A DNA stretch of 33,580 bases, taken from Cellulomonas iranensis NBRC 101100 = JCM 18110 (GTDB lineage Bacteria; Actinomycetota; Actinomycetes; Actinomycetales; Cellulomonadaceae). The notes under the pieces were generated by a model. The model was not told the origin of the DNA and did no database searches. It was given only the letters and a program-made list of their open reading frames with translations. The position numbers and the translations under genes were made by a program. Numbering within the stretch: position 1 is the first letter of the stretch; every line of letters starts with the position of its first letter. The stretch lies in assembly GCF_001552375.1 (NCBI RefSeq), contig NZ_BCRB01000038.1:1-33580 (forward strand), given 5' to 3'. Of the stretch, positions 14,431 through 23,658 are shown piece after piece.

Positions 14431-15783
14431 GTGAAGAGCGCCGTCGAGACCCTGGAGCCCACCAAGGTCAAGCTGTCCGTCGAGGTGTCGTACGACGAGC
14501 TCAAGCCGAGCATCGAGCACGCGTACCAGCACATCGCCGAGCAGGTGACGGTGCCGGGCTTCCGCAAGGGCAAGGTGCCGCCGCGCATCATCGACCAGCG
14601 GGTCGGTCGCCCGGCCGTCATCGAGCACGCCGTCAACGAGGGCCTGTCGGGCTTCTACGCCGACGCGGTGCGCGAGAACGAGCTGCGCCCCATGGGCCAG
14701 CCCGAGGTCGAGGTCACCAAGGTCCCCGGCCTCGTCGCGGGCGACGAGGGCGAGCTGCACTTCACGGCCGAGGTCGAGGTCCGCCCCGAGATCACGCTGC
14801 CCGCGCTCGACGGCCTGACCCTCACGGTCGACGACGTCGAGGTCAGCGACGAGGACGTCGACGCGCGCCTCGACGCGCTGCGCGAGCGCTTCGGCTCGCT
14901 CGTGGGTGTCGACCGCCCGGCGCAGGAGGGTGACTTCGTCGTCATCGACCTCGCCGCGACGATCGGCGACGAGCAGGTCGACCAGGTCTCCGGCACGAGC
15001 TACCAGATCGGCTCGGGCAACATGCTCGAGGGCCTCGACGAGGCGCTCACGGGCCTGTCGGCCGGCGAGACGACGTCGTTCGAGACCGAGCTGGTCGGCG
15101 GCGAGCGCCAGGGCGAGAAGGCGACCGTGACCGTCACGGCCACCGGCGTCAAGGAGCGTCAGCTCCCCGAGGTCGACGACGAGTTCGCGCAGCTCGCGAG
15201 CGAGTTCGACACGATCGACGAGCTCAAGGCGGACCTGCGCGAGCAGGCCGCGCGCATCAAGGCCTCGAACCAGGCCGTGCAGGCCCGCGACCTGCTGGTC
15301 GAGAAGCTCACGTCCGAGGTCGAGATCCCGGTCCCCGCGGGCGTCGTCGAGGCCGAGGTGCACCGCCACCTCGAGTCCGAGGGGCGCCTCGAGGACGACG
15401 AGCACCGCGCCGAGGTCACCGAGCAGGCGCAGACCGCGCTGCGCAACCAGATCCTGCTCGACACGCTCGCCGAGCAGCTCGACGTCAAGGTCAGCCAGAG
15501 CGAGCTGCTCGACTACCTCGTGAGCGCGTCGCGCCAGTACGGCATGGACCCGAACACGTTCATCCAGACCGTCGACCAGCAGGGCCAGATCCCGGCGATG
15601 GTGGCCGAGGTCGCGCGCTCCAAGGCGCTCGCGCTCTCGCTGCGCCAGGTCGCGGTCGTCGACGGCTCGGGTGCCGCGGTGGACCTCTCGGAGTTCATCG
15701 GCTCCGACGAGGAGGACGCCGCCGTCGAGCAGGCCGAGCAGGCCGAGGCCGCGCAGGACGACTCCGCGGACGAGCAGGCCTGA
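14431..15783 (+). CDS. tig: Trigger factor, ribosome-associated chaperone and prolyl isomerase
   Basis: This 450-residue chaperone binds at the ribosome exit tunnel and helps nascent chains fold. The ribosome-binding N-domain shows the signature GFRKGKVP at residues 43-50; an FKBP-type PPIase domain (about 150-235) contains EGDFVVIDLAATIGDE and GSGNMLEGLDEALTGL; the C-domain (to about 420) is helical, and the tail is acidic (DEEDAAVEQAEQAEAAQDDS). The start is GTG at 14431 (VKSAVETLEPTKVKL), with GGAG about ten bases upstream; the frame is open for 299 codons before it but crosses tRNA-Gly. It precedes clpP1-clpP2-clpX as in many bacteria, and a terminator after it gives separate transcription. 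Confidence 0.97.
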   Translation: MKSAVETLEPTKVKLSVEVSYDELKPSIEHAYQHIAEQVTVPGFRKGKVPPRIIDQRVGRPAVIEHAVNEGLSGFYADAVRENELRPMGQPEVEVTKVPGLVAGDEGELHFTAEVEVRPEITLPALDGLTLTVDDVEVSDEDVDARLDALRERFGSLVGVDRPAQEGDFVVIDLAATIGDEQVDQVSGTSYQIGSGNMLEGLDEALTGLSAGETTSFETELVGGERQGEKATVTVTATGVKERQLPEVDDEFAQLASEFDTIDELKADLREQAARIKASNQAVQARDLLVEKLTSEVEIPVPAGVVEAEVHRHLESEGRLEDDEHRAEVTEQAQTALRNQILLDTLAEQLDVKVSQSELLDYLVSASRQYGMDPNTFIQTVDQQGQIPAMVAEVARSKALALSLRQVAVVDGSGAAVDLSEFIGSDEEDAAVEQAEQAEAAQDDSADEQA

Positions 15784-15803
15784 CGCTCCGCGCACGCACG
15801 GCC

Positions 15804-15841
15804 GACGGCCCCGCGACACCCCCGGGTGGCGCGGGGCCGTC
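15804..15841 (+). terminator. Terminator after tig
   Basis: GACGGCCCCGCG (15804-15815) pairs perfectly with CGCGGGGCCGTC (15830-15841), and the loop contains a further CACCC/GGGTG pairing, so the whole element folds as one long GC stem. No T run, as is common in actinobacteria. Confidence 0.75.
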
Positions 15842-15922
15842 GCCGTCCCCGCCCGCGGCGACGGCCCGCCGCGGGGTCGGGGCGCGACCGGCGCGCAGCC
15901 TGCGCGCACCCGCGGACGGCGG

Positions 15923-15986
15923 CGCTGCGCCGACAGCGAAACGGCGCGTCGCCAGGACATGGGCGGGTGCGCACGGGCGTTAGGGT
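15923..15986 (+). promoter_or_regulatory. clpP1 promoter with upstream dyad, possible ClgR site
   Basis: TAGGGT (15981-15986) is a plausible -10 box. The dyad CGCTG-CGCCGA-CAGCG (15923-15938) is centred about 62 bases before the predicted start, a classical activator position. In actinobacteria the clpP1P2 operon is activated by ClgR, whose sites contain CGCT/GCG elements, but the match here is imperfect. Confidence 0.35.
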
Positions 15987-16062
15987 CACAGCAACGCGCG
16001 GCCGGTGGAGCACCCGACGGGTCCCGCCGCCGCGTCAGACGTAGCCAGACGAGGGAGCCTTC

Positions 16063-16683
16063 GTGAACGAGCAGGTGCCGGCCCTGGCCCGGGCAGATTC
16101 TCCGGGCCTCGGGCTCAACGATTCCATCTACAACCGACTGCTGCGCGAGCGGATCATCTGGCTCGGCTCGGAGGTCCGCGACGAGAACGCCAACGCCATC
16201 TGCGCCCAGATGATGCTGCTGGCGGCCGAGGACCCCGACAAGGACATCTGGCTGTACATCAACTCGCCGGGCGGGTCGATCACGGCCGGCATGGCGATCT
16301 ACGACACGATGCAGTACATCAAGCCGGACGTCGCGACCATCGCGATGGGCATGGCCGCCTCGATGGGGCAGTTCCTGCTCTCGTCGGGCGCCAAGGGCAA
16401 GCGCTACGCGACGCCCCACGCCCGCGTGATGATGCACCAGCCCTCGGGCGGCATCGGCGGCACGGCCACCGACGTGCGCATCAACGCCCAGCTGATCCTG
16501 CACATGAAGAAGGTGCTGGCCGAGCTGATCGCCGAGCAGACCGGCAAGTCCGTCGAGCAGATCAACGCCGACTCGGACCGCGACCGCTGGTTCACGGCGC
16601 CCGAGGCGCTCGAGTACGGCTTCATCGACCACGTGGTCACCAGCAGCCACTCGGTCGCCGGCGGCGGCGGGACCGCGGCCTGA
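16063..16683 (+). CDS. clpP1: ATP-dependent Clp protease proteolytic subunit 1
   Basis: This 206-residue serine protease subunit forms one ring of the ClpP1P2 tetradecamer in actinobacteria. The catalytic triad is Ser100 (GMAASMGQF), His125 (VMMHQP) and Asp174 (SDRDRWF). [20 protein letters not shown] is the usual core signature. The start is GTG at 16063 with GGGAG eight bases upstream. It is followed after 41 bp by clpP2, and the two must be co-expressed because the active particle contains both. ClpX, encoded next, feeds it unfolded substrate. Confidence 0.96.
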   Translation: MNEQVPALARADSPGLGLNDSIYNRLLRERIIWLGSEVRDENANAICAQMMLLAAEDPDKDIWLYINSPGGSITAGMAIYDTMQYIKPDVATIAMGMAASMGQFLLSSGAKGKRYATPHARVMMHQPSGGIGGTATDVRINAQLILHMKKVLAELIAEQTGKSVEQINADSDRDRWFTAPEALEYGFIDHVVTSSHSVAGGGGTAA

Positions 16684-16724
16684 CGGCCGCGGCGACGCGC
16701 ACAGAACCAGCGAGGAGAACCTTC

Positions 16725-17423
16725 GTGAGCATGGAGTCCCAGTTCATCGCCCGCGCCGGCCGGTTGGCCGGCGGCACGGCGCCCGCCTCGCCGTCCGGCC
16801 GCTACGTGCTGCCGCAGTTCGAGGAGCGGACCGCCTACGGCTTCAAGCGCCAGGACCCGTACACCAAGCTGTTCGAGGACCGCATCATCTTCCTCGGCGT
16901 GCAGGTCGACGACGCGTCCGCGGACGACGTCATGGCGCAGCTGCTCGTGCTCGAGTCCACGGACCCGGACCGCGACATCACGCTGTACATCAACTCGCCC
17001 GGCGGCTCGTTCACGGCCCTCACGGCGATCTACGACACGATGCAGTACATCAAGCCGCACATCGCGACCGTCTGCCTCGGGCAGGCGGCCTCGGCCGCGG
17101 CCGTGCTGCTCGCGGCCGGCTCGCCCGGCAAGCGCCTGGCGCTGCCGAACGCGCGCGTGCTGATCCACCAGCCTGCGATGGAGGGCGGCGGCTACGCGCA
17201 GGCCTCCGACATCGAGATCCACGCCAACGAGCTCATCCGCATCCGCGAGTGGCTCGAGCAGGCGCTGGCCCAGCACACGGGCCGCTCGGTCGAGCAGGTC
17301 GCGCAGGACATCGAGCGCGACAAGATCCTCACCGCGGCGCAGGCCAAGGAGTACGGGATCGTCGACCAGGTGCTCGAGAGCCGCAAGGGCGTGCACCCGA
17401 CGGTCGTCCAGCCGTCGTCCTGA
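16725..17423 (+). CDS. clpP2: ATP-dependent Clp protease proteolytic subunit 2
   Basis: This 232-residue ClpP paralogue has a longer N-terminus than ClpP1 and the full triad: Ser123 (LGQAASAAA), His148 (VLIHQP) and Asp199 (IERDKIL). [20 protein letters not shown] is conserved. I chose GTG at 16725 because GAGGAG lies at a good distance; an ATG two codons downstream is the alternative. The mature form is probably generated by removal of the N-terminal propeptide, as in mycobacteria. A very strong terminator follows, so clpX is expected to have its own promoter. Confidence 0.96.
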   Translation: MSMESQFIARAGRLAGGTAPASPSGRYVLPQFEERTAYGFKRQDPYTKLFEDRIIFLGVQVDDASADDVMAQLLVLESTDPDRDITLYINSPGGSFTALTAIYDTMQYIKPHIATVCLGQAASAAAVLLAAGSPGKRLALPNARVLIHQPAMEGGGYAQASDIEIHANELIRIREWLEQALAQHTGRSVEQVAQDIERDKILTAAQAKEYGIVDQVLESRKGVHPTVVQPSS

Positions 17424-17432
17424 CGTCCGACC

Positions 17433-17479
17433 GCGTCGGCCCCGGTCCCGTCCGCTCGGGACGGCACCGGGGCCGACGC
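17433..17479 (+). terminator. Terminator after clpP2
   Basis: GCGTCGGCCCCGGT (17433-17446) pairs perfectly with ACCGGGGCCGACGC (17466-17479). The loop holds an inner CGTCC/GGACG pairing, giving a long continuous stem. No T tract. Confidence 0.75.
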
Positions 17480-17683
17480 AACCCGGCGCGACTGCGCCAT
17501 CCGTGCGAACCGGACGTGCCTCGCGGCGTGTTCGGGGCGACACGCCGCGACCCGCCAGCGGAGTTCGGCTGACACCCGGCCCCCGGTGGTGTGCAATGGG
17601 GGGACGTGACTCGCGGATCGCGAGGTCACGACGACGGCGCACCGCCGGAACGGCGGAGGGCGACACGAGGGAAGGGGACGCAC

Positions 17684-18961
17684 ATGGCGCGGATCGGGGA
17701 CGGTGCCGACCTTCTCAAGTGCTCCTTCTGCGGGAAGTCCCAGAAGCAGGTCAAGAAGCTCATCGCCGGGCCGGGCGTGTACATCTGCGACGAGTGCATC
17801 GACCTGTGCAACGAGATCATCGAGGAGGAGCTCGCCGAGGCGACCGAGGTCGGCATGGTCGAGCTGCCCAAGCCGCGCGAGATCTTCGACTTCCTCGAGC
17901 AGTACATCGTGGGCCAGGAGGGCGCCAAGCGGTCGCTCGCGGTCGCGGTGTACAACCACTACAAGCGGATCCAGGCCGGTGAGGGCGCGCGGACCACGGC
18001 GGGCGAGGAGCCCGTGGAGATCGCGAAGTCCAACATCCTGCTGATCGGCCCCACGGGGTGCGGCAAGACGTACCTCGCCCAGACCCTCGCGAAGATGCTC
18101 AACGTGCCGTTCGCGATCGCCGACGCCACGGCCCTCACCGAGGCGGGCTACGTCGGCGAGGACGTCGAGAACATCCTGCTCAAGCTCATCCAGGCCGCCG
18201 ACTACGACGTCAAGAAGGCCGAGACGGGCATCATCTACATCGACGAGATCGACAAGATCGCCCGCAAGAGCGAGAACCCGTCGATCACGCGCGACGTGTC
18301 CGGCGAGGGCGTGCAGCAGGCGCTGCTGAAGATCCTCGAGGGCACGACGGCGGCGGTGCCGCCGCAGGGCGGGCGCAAGCACCCGCACCAGGAGTTCATC
18401 CAGATCGACACGACGAACGTGCTGTTCATCGTCGCGGGCGCGTTCGCGGGCCTGGACGAGATCATCACGTCCCGCGCCGGGCGCCGCGGCATCGGCTTCG
18501 GCTCGCCGATCCACTCGGCCGACGACGTCGACGTGTACGGCGAGGTCATGCCCGAGGACCTGCTGAAGTTCGGTCTGATCCCCGAGTTCATCGGCCGCGT
18601 GCCGATCATCACGACCGTGTCGCCGCTCGACCGCGCCGCGCTCGTGCGGATCCTCACCGAGCCGCGCAACGCGCTGGTCAAGCAGTACCAGCGGATGTTC
18701 CAGATCGACGGCGTCGAGCTGGAGTTCGAGGACGACGCGGTCGCTGCGGTCGCCGAGCAGGCCCTGCTGCGCGGCACCGGCGCGCGCGGTCTGCGCGCCA
18801 TCCTCGAGGAGGTCCTGCAGCAGGTGATGTTCGAGGTGCCGTCGCGCGACGACGTCGCCCGGGTCGTCATCACGCGCGAGGTCGTGCTCGACAACGTCAA
18901 CCCGACGCTCGTGCCGCGCGACGCGCAGGACAAGCGCACGCCGCGCGAGAAGAGCGCGTGA
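17684..18961 (+). CDS. clpX: ClpX, ATP-dependent Clp protease unfoldase
   Basis: This 425-residue AAA+ unfoldase recognises substrates and threads them into ClpP1P2. The N-terminal zinc-binding domain has Cys13, Cys16, Cys35 and Cys38 (CSFCGKSQ and [10 protein letters not shown]). Walker A is GPTGCGKT (122-129), Walker [12 protein letters not shown], the pore loop region has [11 protein letters not shown], and sensor-type motifs [13 protein letters not shown] complete the domain. The ATG at 17684 has AAGGGGA upstream; 31 in-frame codons before it are not coding-like. The last bases overlap the start of a chorismate mutase gene (GTGA). A weak promoter candidate, TGACAC-N16-TGCAAT, lies near 17570-17600. 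Confidence 0.97.
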   Translation: MARIGDGADLLKCSFCGKSQKQVKKLIAGPGVYICDECIDLCNEIIEEELAEATEVGMVELPKPREIFDFLEQYIVGQEGAKRSLAVAVYNHYKRIQAGEGARTTAGEEPVEIAKSNILLIGPTGCGKTYLAQTLAKMLNVPFAIADATALTEAGYVGEDVENILLKLIQAADYDVKKAETGIIYIDEIDKIARKSENPSITRDVSGEGVQQALLKILEGTTAAVPPQGGRKHPHQEFIQIDTTNVLFIVAGAFAGLDEIITSRAGRRGIGFGSPIHSADDVDVYGEVMPEDLLKFGLIPEFIGRVPIITTVSPLDRAALVRILTEPRNALVKQYQRMFQIDGVELEFEDDAVAAVAEQALLRGTGARGLRAILEEVLQQVMFEVPSRDDVARVVITREVVLDNVNPTLVPRDAQDKRTPREKSA

Positions 18962-19272
18962 CCGCAGACCGTCCCGCGGTGCCGGCCGAGCTGGCGCGCC
19001 TGCGGGGGAGCATCGACAACATCGACGCGGCGCTCGTGCACATCCTCGCCGAGCGGTTCAAGGCGACGCAGCGCGTCGGCGTGCTCAAGGCCGAGCTGGG
19101 CCTGCCGCCGTCCGACCCCGGCCGGGAGGCCGTGCAGGTCGAGCGGCTGCGGCAGCTCGCGCGGGAGGCCGACCTCGACCCGGTGTTCGCCGAGAAGTTC
19201 CTCGCCTTCGTCGTCGCCGAGGTGATCCGGCACCACGAGGCCATCGCGCAGGACCACGCGCAGCGCTCCTGA
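18958..19272 (+). CDS. Chorismate mutase (AroQ class), monofunctional
   Basis: This 104-residue all-helical protein is a stand-alone AroQ-type chorismate mutase, converting chorismate to prephenate for Phe and Tyr synthesis. Recognisable elements are [23 protein letters not shown] in helix 1, then [26 protein letters not shown] and the C-terminal [18 protein letters not shown]. There is no signal peptide, so it is cytosolic. The GTG at 18958 overlaps the clpX stop by four bases, making expression coupled to clpX. The short actinobacterial enzymes often need DAHP synthase as an activating partner; whether that applies here cannot be seen. Confidence 0.88.
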   Translation: MTADRPAVPAELARLRGSIDNIDAALVHILAERFKATQRVGVLKAELGLPPSDPGREAVQVERLRQLAREADLDPVFAEKFLAFVVAEVIRHHEAIAQDHAQRS

Positions 19273-19400
19273 CGGACGCTCGTCCGGACGCGGCAGGGAC
19301 CGGGGTGGCGCCCGGGCGCGCGATGTCCGATGGTGGGACGGTCAGCCCGGGTCGTGCCGTGCGCGACCGTGGGACCCACGACGCGCGAGGAGACCTGCTC

Positions 19401-20597
19401 ATGCACCTGCACTGGATCAAGCCGCTGCTCGGCCGTCCGGCGCCCTTCACCACCGTCTACCTGGACGCCACCCGTGACGACGCGACCGGCGCGGCTGACG
19501 TGCAGGCACGCTGGAAGGCGCTGCGCCGCCAGCTCGAGCGCGACGGCGCGCCCGCGGCCGTGCTGGACGAGCTCGACGACCTGCTGCGCCGCCCGACGGG
19601 CGTGCCGGGGCCGCACGGGCGGGTCGTGGTCGCCGACGCCGAGGGCGTCGTGCTCGACCGTGTGCTGACCGAGCCGCCCGCGCAGTCCAGCGCGACCTGC
19701 GGCCCCGTGCCGGTGCTGCTGCCCGCGGCGCGCGCGGCCGACGAGGCGACGTCGTACCTGCTGGTCGAGGTGGACCGGCAGGGCGCCGACCTCACGTGGT
19801 CGCACGGCACGGGCCGGCGCGCGGTCGACGAGGAGGGCGTCGAGGGCGACCACGACGTGCTGCACAAGGTCCGCGAGGGCGGGTTGTCGCACCGGCGCAT
19901 GCAGGCGCGCGTCGAGGACTCCTGGGAGCGCAACGCCGAGACCGTCGCGGCCGACCTCGACCGGCAGGTGGCCGAGCGGCGTCCCGAGCTGGTGCTGCTG
20001 ACGGGGGACGTGCGCGCGGTCGCGCTCGTCAAGGACGCCGTGGGCCAGGCGGTCCGCGACCTGCTGGTCGAGGTGCCCGGCGGGTCCCGGGCCGAGGGCG
20101 TCAACCGGGCGGCGTTCGACGAGCGCGTCCAGCAGGCGCTCGCCGAGCACTGCGCGCGCCGGCGGGAGCAGGTGCTCGCCCGGTTCCGGGAGGAGCTGGG
20201 GCGCGGCGAGGAGGCGGTGACGTCGCTCGCCGACGTCGTCGCGGTGCTGCAGCGCGGCCAGGTCGCCGAGCTGGTGCTGGGGGAGCCCGCACCGGGGGCG
20301 TCGTGGGCGCTCGACGAGCACGAGGTGTGGGTCGGCGACGGTCCGCTCGAGCTCGCGACGTCGCGCGACGACCTCGACACGATCGGTGCGACGGGCGAGC
20401 CGCGGCGCATGCCCGCCGCGGTGGCGCTCGTGCGGGCCGCGGTGGGCCAGGACGCGGGGCTCACGTTCGCGCCCGAGGGCGGCGTCGAGCTGGCCGACGG
20501 GGTCGGGGCGGTGCTGCGATGGAGCGACGGGTCGACGCCGCGCGAGTCGGTGCCGTCGCAGTCGGGCGACGCGGCGCGCGTGCACAACGTGCCGTGA
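19401..20597 (+). CDS. Rv2629/Balon-like release-factor-family protein, probable ribosome hibernation factor
   Basis: This 398-residue protein belongs to the bacterial aeRF1/pelota-related family that includes mycobacterial Rv2629 and the hibernation factor Balon. The N-terminal domain starts MHLHWIKPLLGRPAPFTTVYLD. The central part has the diagnostic DVLHKVREGGLSHRRMQARVEDSWERNA (broken here as HKVREGG, LSHRRMQ, EDSWERNA) around residues 155-182, where eukaryotic relatives carry the GGQ loop. The C-terminal domain includes EEAVTSLADVVAVLQRGQVAELV. Balon proteins bind the A site of idle ribosomes under stress. Assignment to that role is by family. The ATG at 19401 has AGGAG upstream. The gene stands alone after aroQ, and its end converges on lacZ. 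Confidence 0.8.
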   Translation: MHLHWIKPLLGRPAPFTTVYLDATRDDATGAADVQARWKALRRQLERDGAPAAVLDELDDLLRRPTGVPGPHGRVVVADAEGVVLDRVLTEPPAQSSATCGPVPVLLPAARAADEATSYLLVEVDRQGADLTWSHGTGRRAVDEEGVEGDHDVLHKVREGGLSHRRMQARVEDSWERNAETVAADLDRQVAERRPELVLLTGDVRAVALVKDAVGQAVRDLLVEVPGGSRAEGVNRAAFDERVQQALAEHCARRREQVLARFREELGRGEEAVTSLADVVAVLQRGQVAELVLGEPAPGASWALDEHEVWVGDGPLELATSRDDLDTIGATGEPRRMPAAVALVRAAVGQDAGLTFAPEGGVELADGVGAVLRWSDGSTPRESVPSQSGDAARVHNVP

Positions 20598-20618
20598 CAC
20601 GGCGCCGGTCCTGACGCG

Positions 20619-20658
20619 GACGGTCACGGCCGCACCCGGGGGTGCGGCCGTGACCGTC
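20619..20658. terminator. Bidirectional terminator between the Balon-like gene and lacZ
   Basis: A perfect 19-base inverted repeat, GACGGTCACGGCCGCACCC and its complement, is separated by only two bases. It serves two convergent genes and its right arm runs into the lacZ stop codon (TCA at 20657-20659 on the plus strand). Confidence 0.85.
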
Positions 20659-23650
20659 AGGCGTGCAGGCGCAGGTGCAGCGTCGCCGTGGCCGGGTGCA
20701 GGACCGCGTCGGGCAGCACGCCCGGTCCGCACGCGGCGGACCCGAGGCCGTGCTGCGCGGCGTCGAGGTGCAGCCACAGCAGGCCGTCGGGCGCGAGCTC
20801 GTGCGGGTGCGCCGCCGCGGCGAGCGCCGTGTCGGACCACGGGCGGGCCGTGAGCTCGACGCCGGGCGCGGCGTGCGTGCCGTGCCGGACGTCGAGCGCG
20901 GTGACGGTCAGGGGGCCCGCCGCCAGGTCGAGCCGGGCGTGCGTGACGCCGCGGCGCGCGCCGTTCTCCTGCGGGTGCGTGTACCGCGTGCCGAGCGCGT
21001 CCACGGTGTGCCGCCACCGGCCGGGAAGTGCCGCGCGCGCCGAGTCGGCGTACGACTCGTGCGGGCCGAGGCCCGTCCAGTCGACGACGACGTCGCCCGC
21101 GCCGGGCTGCTCGAGCGCCAGCAGCCACCCGAGCCGCGCGACCGACCCGGGCCAACGTCCCTCGGGTGCGATGCGCAGCGTGAGGTCGACCGTGCGGTCG
21201 TCGACCGCGCGCCACTCGTAGCGGACGCGCAGCGCGCAGTCCGTCGCCGCGCCCGCGGTGCGACCGGTGACCACGAGCGCGTCGCCGTCGCGCTCGATCG
21301 TGTCGAGGCGTTCGTGCAGGCGCGTCAGCCCGGCGCGCTCCCAGGCGTCGCCGTCGCCCACGTCGGCGGCCCACGCGCGTGCCCGGTCGTTGTCGGTCGG
21401 GGCGCGCCACGCGTCGACGCGCGCCAGCCGCACCCGCGTGCCGCCGAGCCGCACGACGCGCCCGGTGGCGTCGAGCTCGACGGACCCGACGCGGTGGCCG
21501 CCCGCGGCGGTCGCGGCGGGGGTCGCCCTGCTGGTCGGCTCGGTACCGGTCGCTGCGGGAGCGGCACCGCGGCGCAGCAGCACGTGGCCGGCACCGAGGT
21601 GCCCCGCGGCCACGTCGCGGCCGTCGCGCGGCACCGCGCGCACCACGAGCCACGCGGTCGCGGCGGGAGACAGGTCCGTCAGGACGTCGGGCGCGACGTC
21701 GTCGACGTGCACCGCGGTCGAGCCGCCGGGGGCGAGGACCGTCTCGACCTCACCGGTCGCGGCGACGTCGCCGTCCGCGACCACCTCCCACACCAGTCGC
21801 GCGTGCGCCGTGCTGGTGAACGCGTACCGGTTGCGGACGAGCAGCACTCCCGGCCGGCCCGGCACCGGTCGGACGCCGACGGGCGCGTAGACCGCCGCGA
21901 GCTCCAGGAGACCGGGCGAGGGCGTGCGGTCGGGCAGCAGGAGCCCGTCGGCGATGAACGTGCCGTCGTGCAGCTCCTCGCCGAAGTCCCCGCCGTAGCC
22001 GTGGAACGGCGTGCCGTCGGCCGTGCGGGTCGCGATCCCGTGGTCGATCCACTCCCACACGAACGCACCCAGGACCCGGGGGTGCGCATCGACCAGGTCG
22101 ACGTACTCCGTGAGCCCGCCGGGGCCGTTGCCCATCGCGTGCGCGTACTCGCACAGCACGAACGGCAGCGTGCGCCGCCGGGCGTCGGCCGCCGCGTCGG
22201 GCCAGGCGGGCTCGTCGCCGCGCCCGATGAGCGCGACCTCCTCGGTCGCCGCGTACATGCGCGAGTACACGTCGACGTGCGCGCTGGACCAGTCGCCCTC
22301 GTAGTGCACCGGTCGGGTGGGGTCGAGCGCGCGGACGGCGGCGGCCATGGCGCCGACGTTGACGCCCGCGCCGGCCTCGTTGCCGAGCGACCACATCACC
22401 ACGCTCGCGTGGTGGGCGTCGCGCCGCACCATGCGCTGCACGCGGTCGACCAGCAGCGGCTCCCACGCGGGGTCGTCGGTGGGGTTGCCGCGCCAGCCGA
22501 GCACCTCGAAGCCGTGGGTCTCGAGGTCATTCTCGTCGACCACGTACAGCCCGTGCTCGTCGCACAGGTCGAGGAAGTGCGGGTGCGGGGGTGCGTGGCT
22601 CGTGCGGACCGCGTTGACGTGGTGCCGCTTCATGAGCAGCACGTCCTCGAGCATGGTCGCGCGCGTGACCGCGCGCCCGCGCGTCGGCTCGAACTCGTGC
22701 CGGTTGACGCCGTAGAGCTTCACGGGCGCGCCGTTGACGGTGAGCACGCCGTCCGCGACCGCGACCGTGCGGAAGCCCGCGCGCAGCGTGACCGTCTCGC
22801 CGCCGGTGGACACGACGACGTCGTACAGGCGCGGGTGCTCGGCGCTCCACGGCTCGACCACGCCCACGTCGACCGTCGCCCCCGCCGCGACCTCGAGGCC
22901 CAGATCGGGGACGCGGACGCGCGCGTCCGAGCCGCCCTCGACGTCGACGCGCAGCGTGCCCGTGCCGGTCATGTGGTCGTAGTCGGCGCGCAGCGTCACG
23001 TGCTCGACGCCGCCCGCGGGGCGGTGCGCGAGCGTGACGTCGCGGAAGATGCCCGAGAGCCACCACTGGTCCTGGTCCTCGACGTACGTGTGCGCCGACC
23101 ACTGCGTGACGCGCACCGCGAGCAGGTTGGCCCCGGCGTGCACGGCGTCCGTCACGTCGACCTCGGTGGGCAGGCGCGAGCCGTGCGACTGCGCGAGCAC
23201 GCGACCGTTGACCGCGACCTCGAACCACGAGTCGACGCCCTCGAACCGCAGCACGACCCGCCCGCCCGCGAGCCACGCCGCCGGGACGTCGACCGTGCGG
23301 CGGTACTCGCCCGTGGGGTTCTCGTGCGGCACGCGCGGCGGGTCGACGGGGATCGGGTACAGCACGTTGGTGTACGCCGGCCGCCCGTACGGCCACGCGT
23401 CGGGGGCCTCGGCGAGCTGCCAGTGACCCGGCACCTCGAGGTCGGCCCAGCCGGGTCCGGCGCCGTCGTCGGCGGGGTCGAGCCCGGTGTCCGCGGTGGG
23501 GCTCAGGCGGAAGCGCCACGTGCCCTCGAGGCGCTGCTCGGGCGCGTCGCTCGCGCCGTCGGCGGGGCGGAAGCGCGCGTCGCGCACGCCGGTGGGCGGC
23601 GTGAGCGACTCGTGCGTGGGCGTCGGGTCGGGGACGACGGTGTCCGGCAC
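20657..23650 (-). CDS. lacZ: Beta-galactosidase, glycoside hydrolase family 2 (LacZ type)
   Basis: This 997-residue enzyme hydrolyses terminal beta-galactosides such as lactose. The GH2 layout is complete: sugar-binding domain (EGTWRFRLSP, VPGHWQ, YTNVLYPIP), Ig-like domain, TIM barrel with acid/base Glu425 in SLGNEAG and nucleophile Glu501 in LCEYAHAMGN, and the C-terminal small-chain domain (GLGPHESYADS, PQENG). No signal peptide, so it is cytosolic. The GTG at 23650 is the best start, eight bases after the upstream acyl-CoA ligase stop, but has no strong ribosome site; the frame stays open far upstream over that gene. No sugar transporter or regulator is adjacent, and no obvious promoter of its own is visible. 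Confidence 0.92.
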   Translation of the reverse strand: MPDTVVPDPTPTHESLTPPTGVRDARFRPADGASDAPEQRLEGTWRFRLSPTADTGLDPADDGAGPGWADLEVPGHWQLAEAPDAWPYGRPAYTNVLYPIPVDPPRVPHENPTGEYRRTVDVPAAWLAGGRVVLRFEGVDSWFEVAVNGRVLAQSHGSRLPTEVDVTDAVHAGANLLAVRVTQWSAHTYVEDQDQWWLSGIFRDVTLAHRPAGGVEHVTLRADYDHMTGTGTLRVDVEGGSDARVRVPDLGLEVAAGATVDVGVVEPWSAEHPRLYDVVVSTGGETVTLRAGFRTVAVADGVLTVNGAPVKLYGVNRHEFEPTRGRAVTRATMLEDVLLMKRHHVNAVRTSHAPPHPHFLDLCDEHGLYVVDENDLETHGFEVLGWRGNPTDDPAWEPLLVDRVQRMVRRDAHHASVVMWSLGNEAGAGVNVGAMAAAVRALDPTRPVHYEGDWSSAHVDVYSRMYAATEEVALIGRGDEPAWPDAAADARRRTLPFVLCEYAHAMGNGPGGLTEYVDLVDAHPRVLGAFVWEWIDHGIATRTADGTPFHGYGGDFGEELHDGTFIADGLLLPDRTPSPGLLELAAVYAPVGVRPVPGRPGVLLVRNRYAFTSTAHARLVWEVVADGDVAATGEVETVLAPGGSTAVHVDDVAPDVLTDLSPAATAWLVVRAVPRDGRDVAAGHLGAGHVLLRRGAAPAATGTEPTSRATPAATAAGGHRVGSVELDATGRVVRLGGTRVRLARVDAWRAPTDNDRARAWAADVGDGDAWERAGLTRLHERLDTIERDGDALVVTGRTAGAATDCALRVRYEWRAVDDRTVDLTLRIAPEGRWPGSVARLGWLLALEQPGAGDVVVDWTGLGPHESYADSARAALPGRWRHTVDALGTRYTHPQENGARRGVTHARLDLAAGPLTVTALDVRHGTHAAPGVELTARPWSDTALAAAAHPHELAPDGLLWLHLDAAQHGLGSAACGPGVLPDAVLHPATATLHLRLHA

Positions 23651-23658
23651 GACCGCGC

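Noticed and set aside
14113..16650. 845-codon minus-strand open frame
   Set aside because: Antisense to tig and clpP1, crosses a terminator and a tRNA-flanking region, and has shadow composition (Leu/Asp/Arg/Val).
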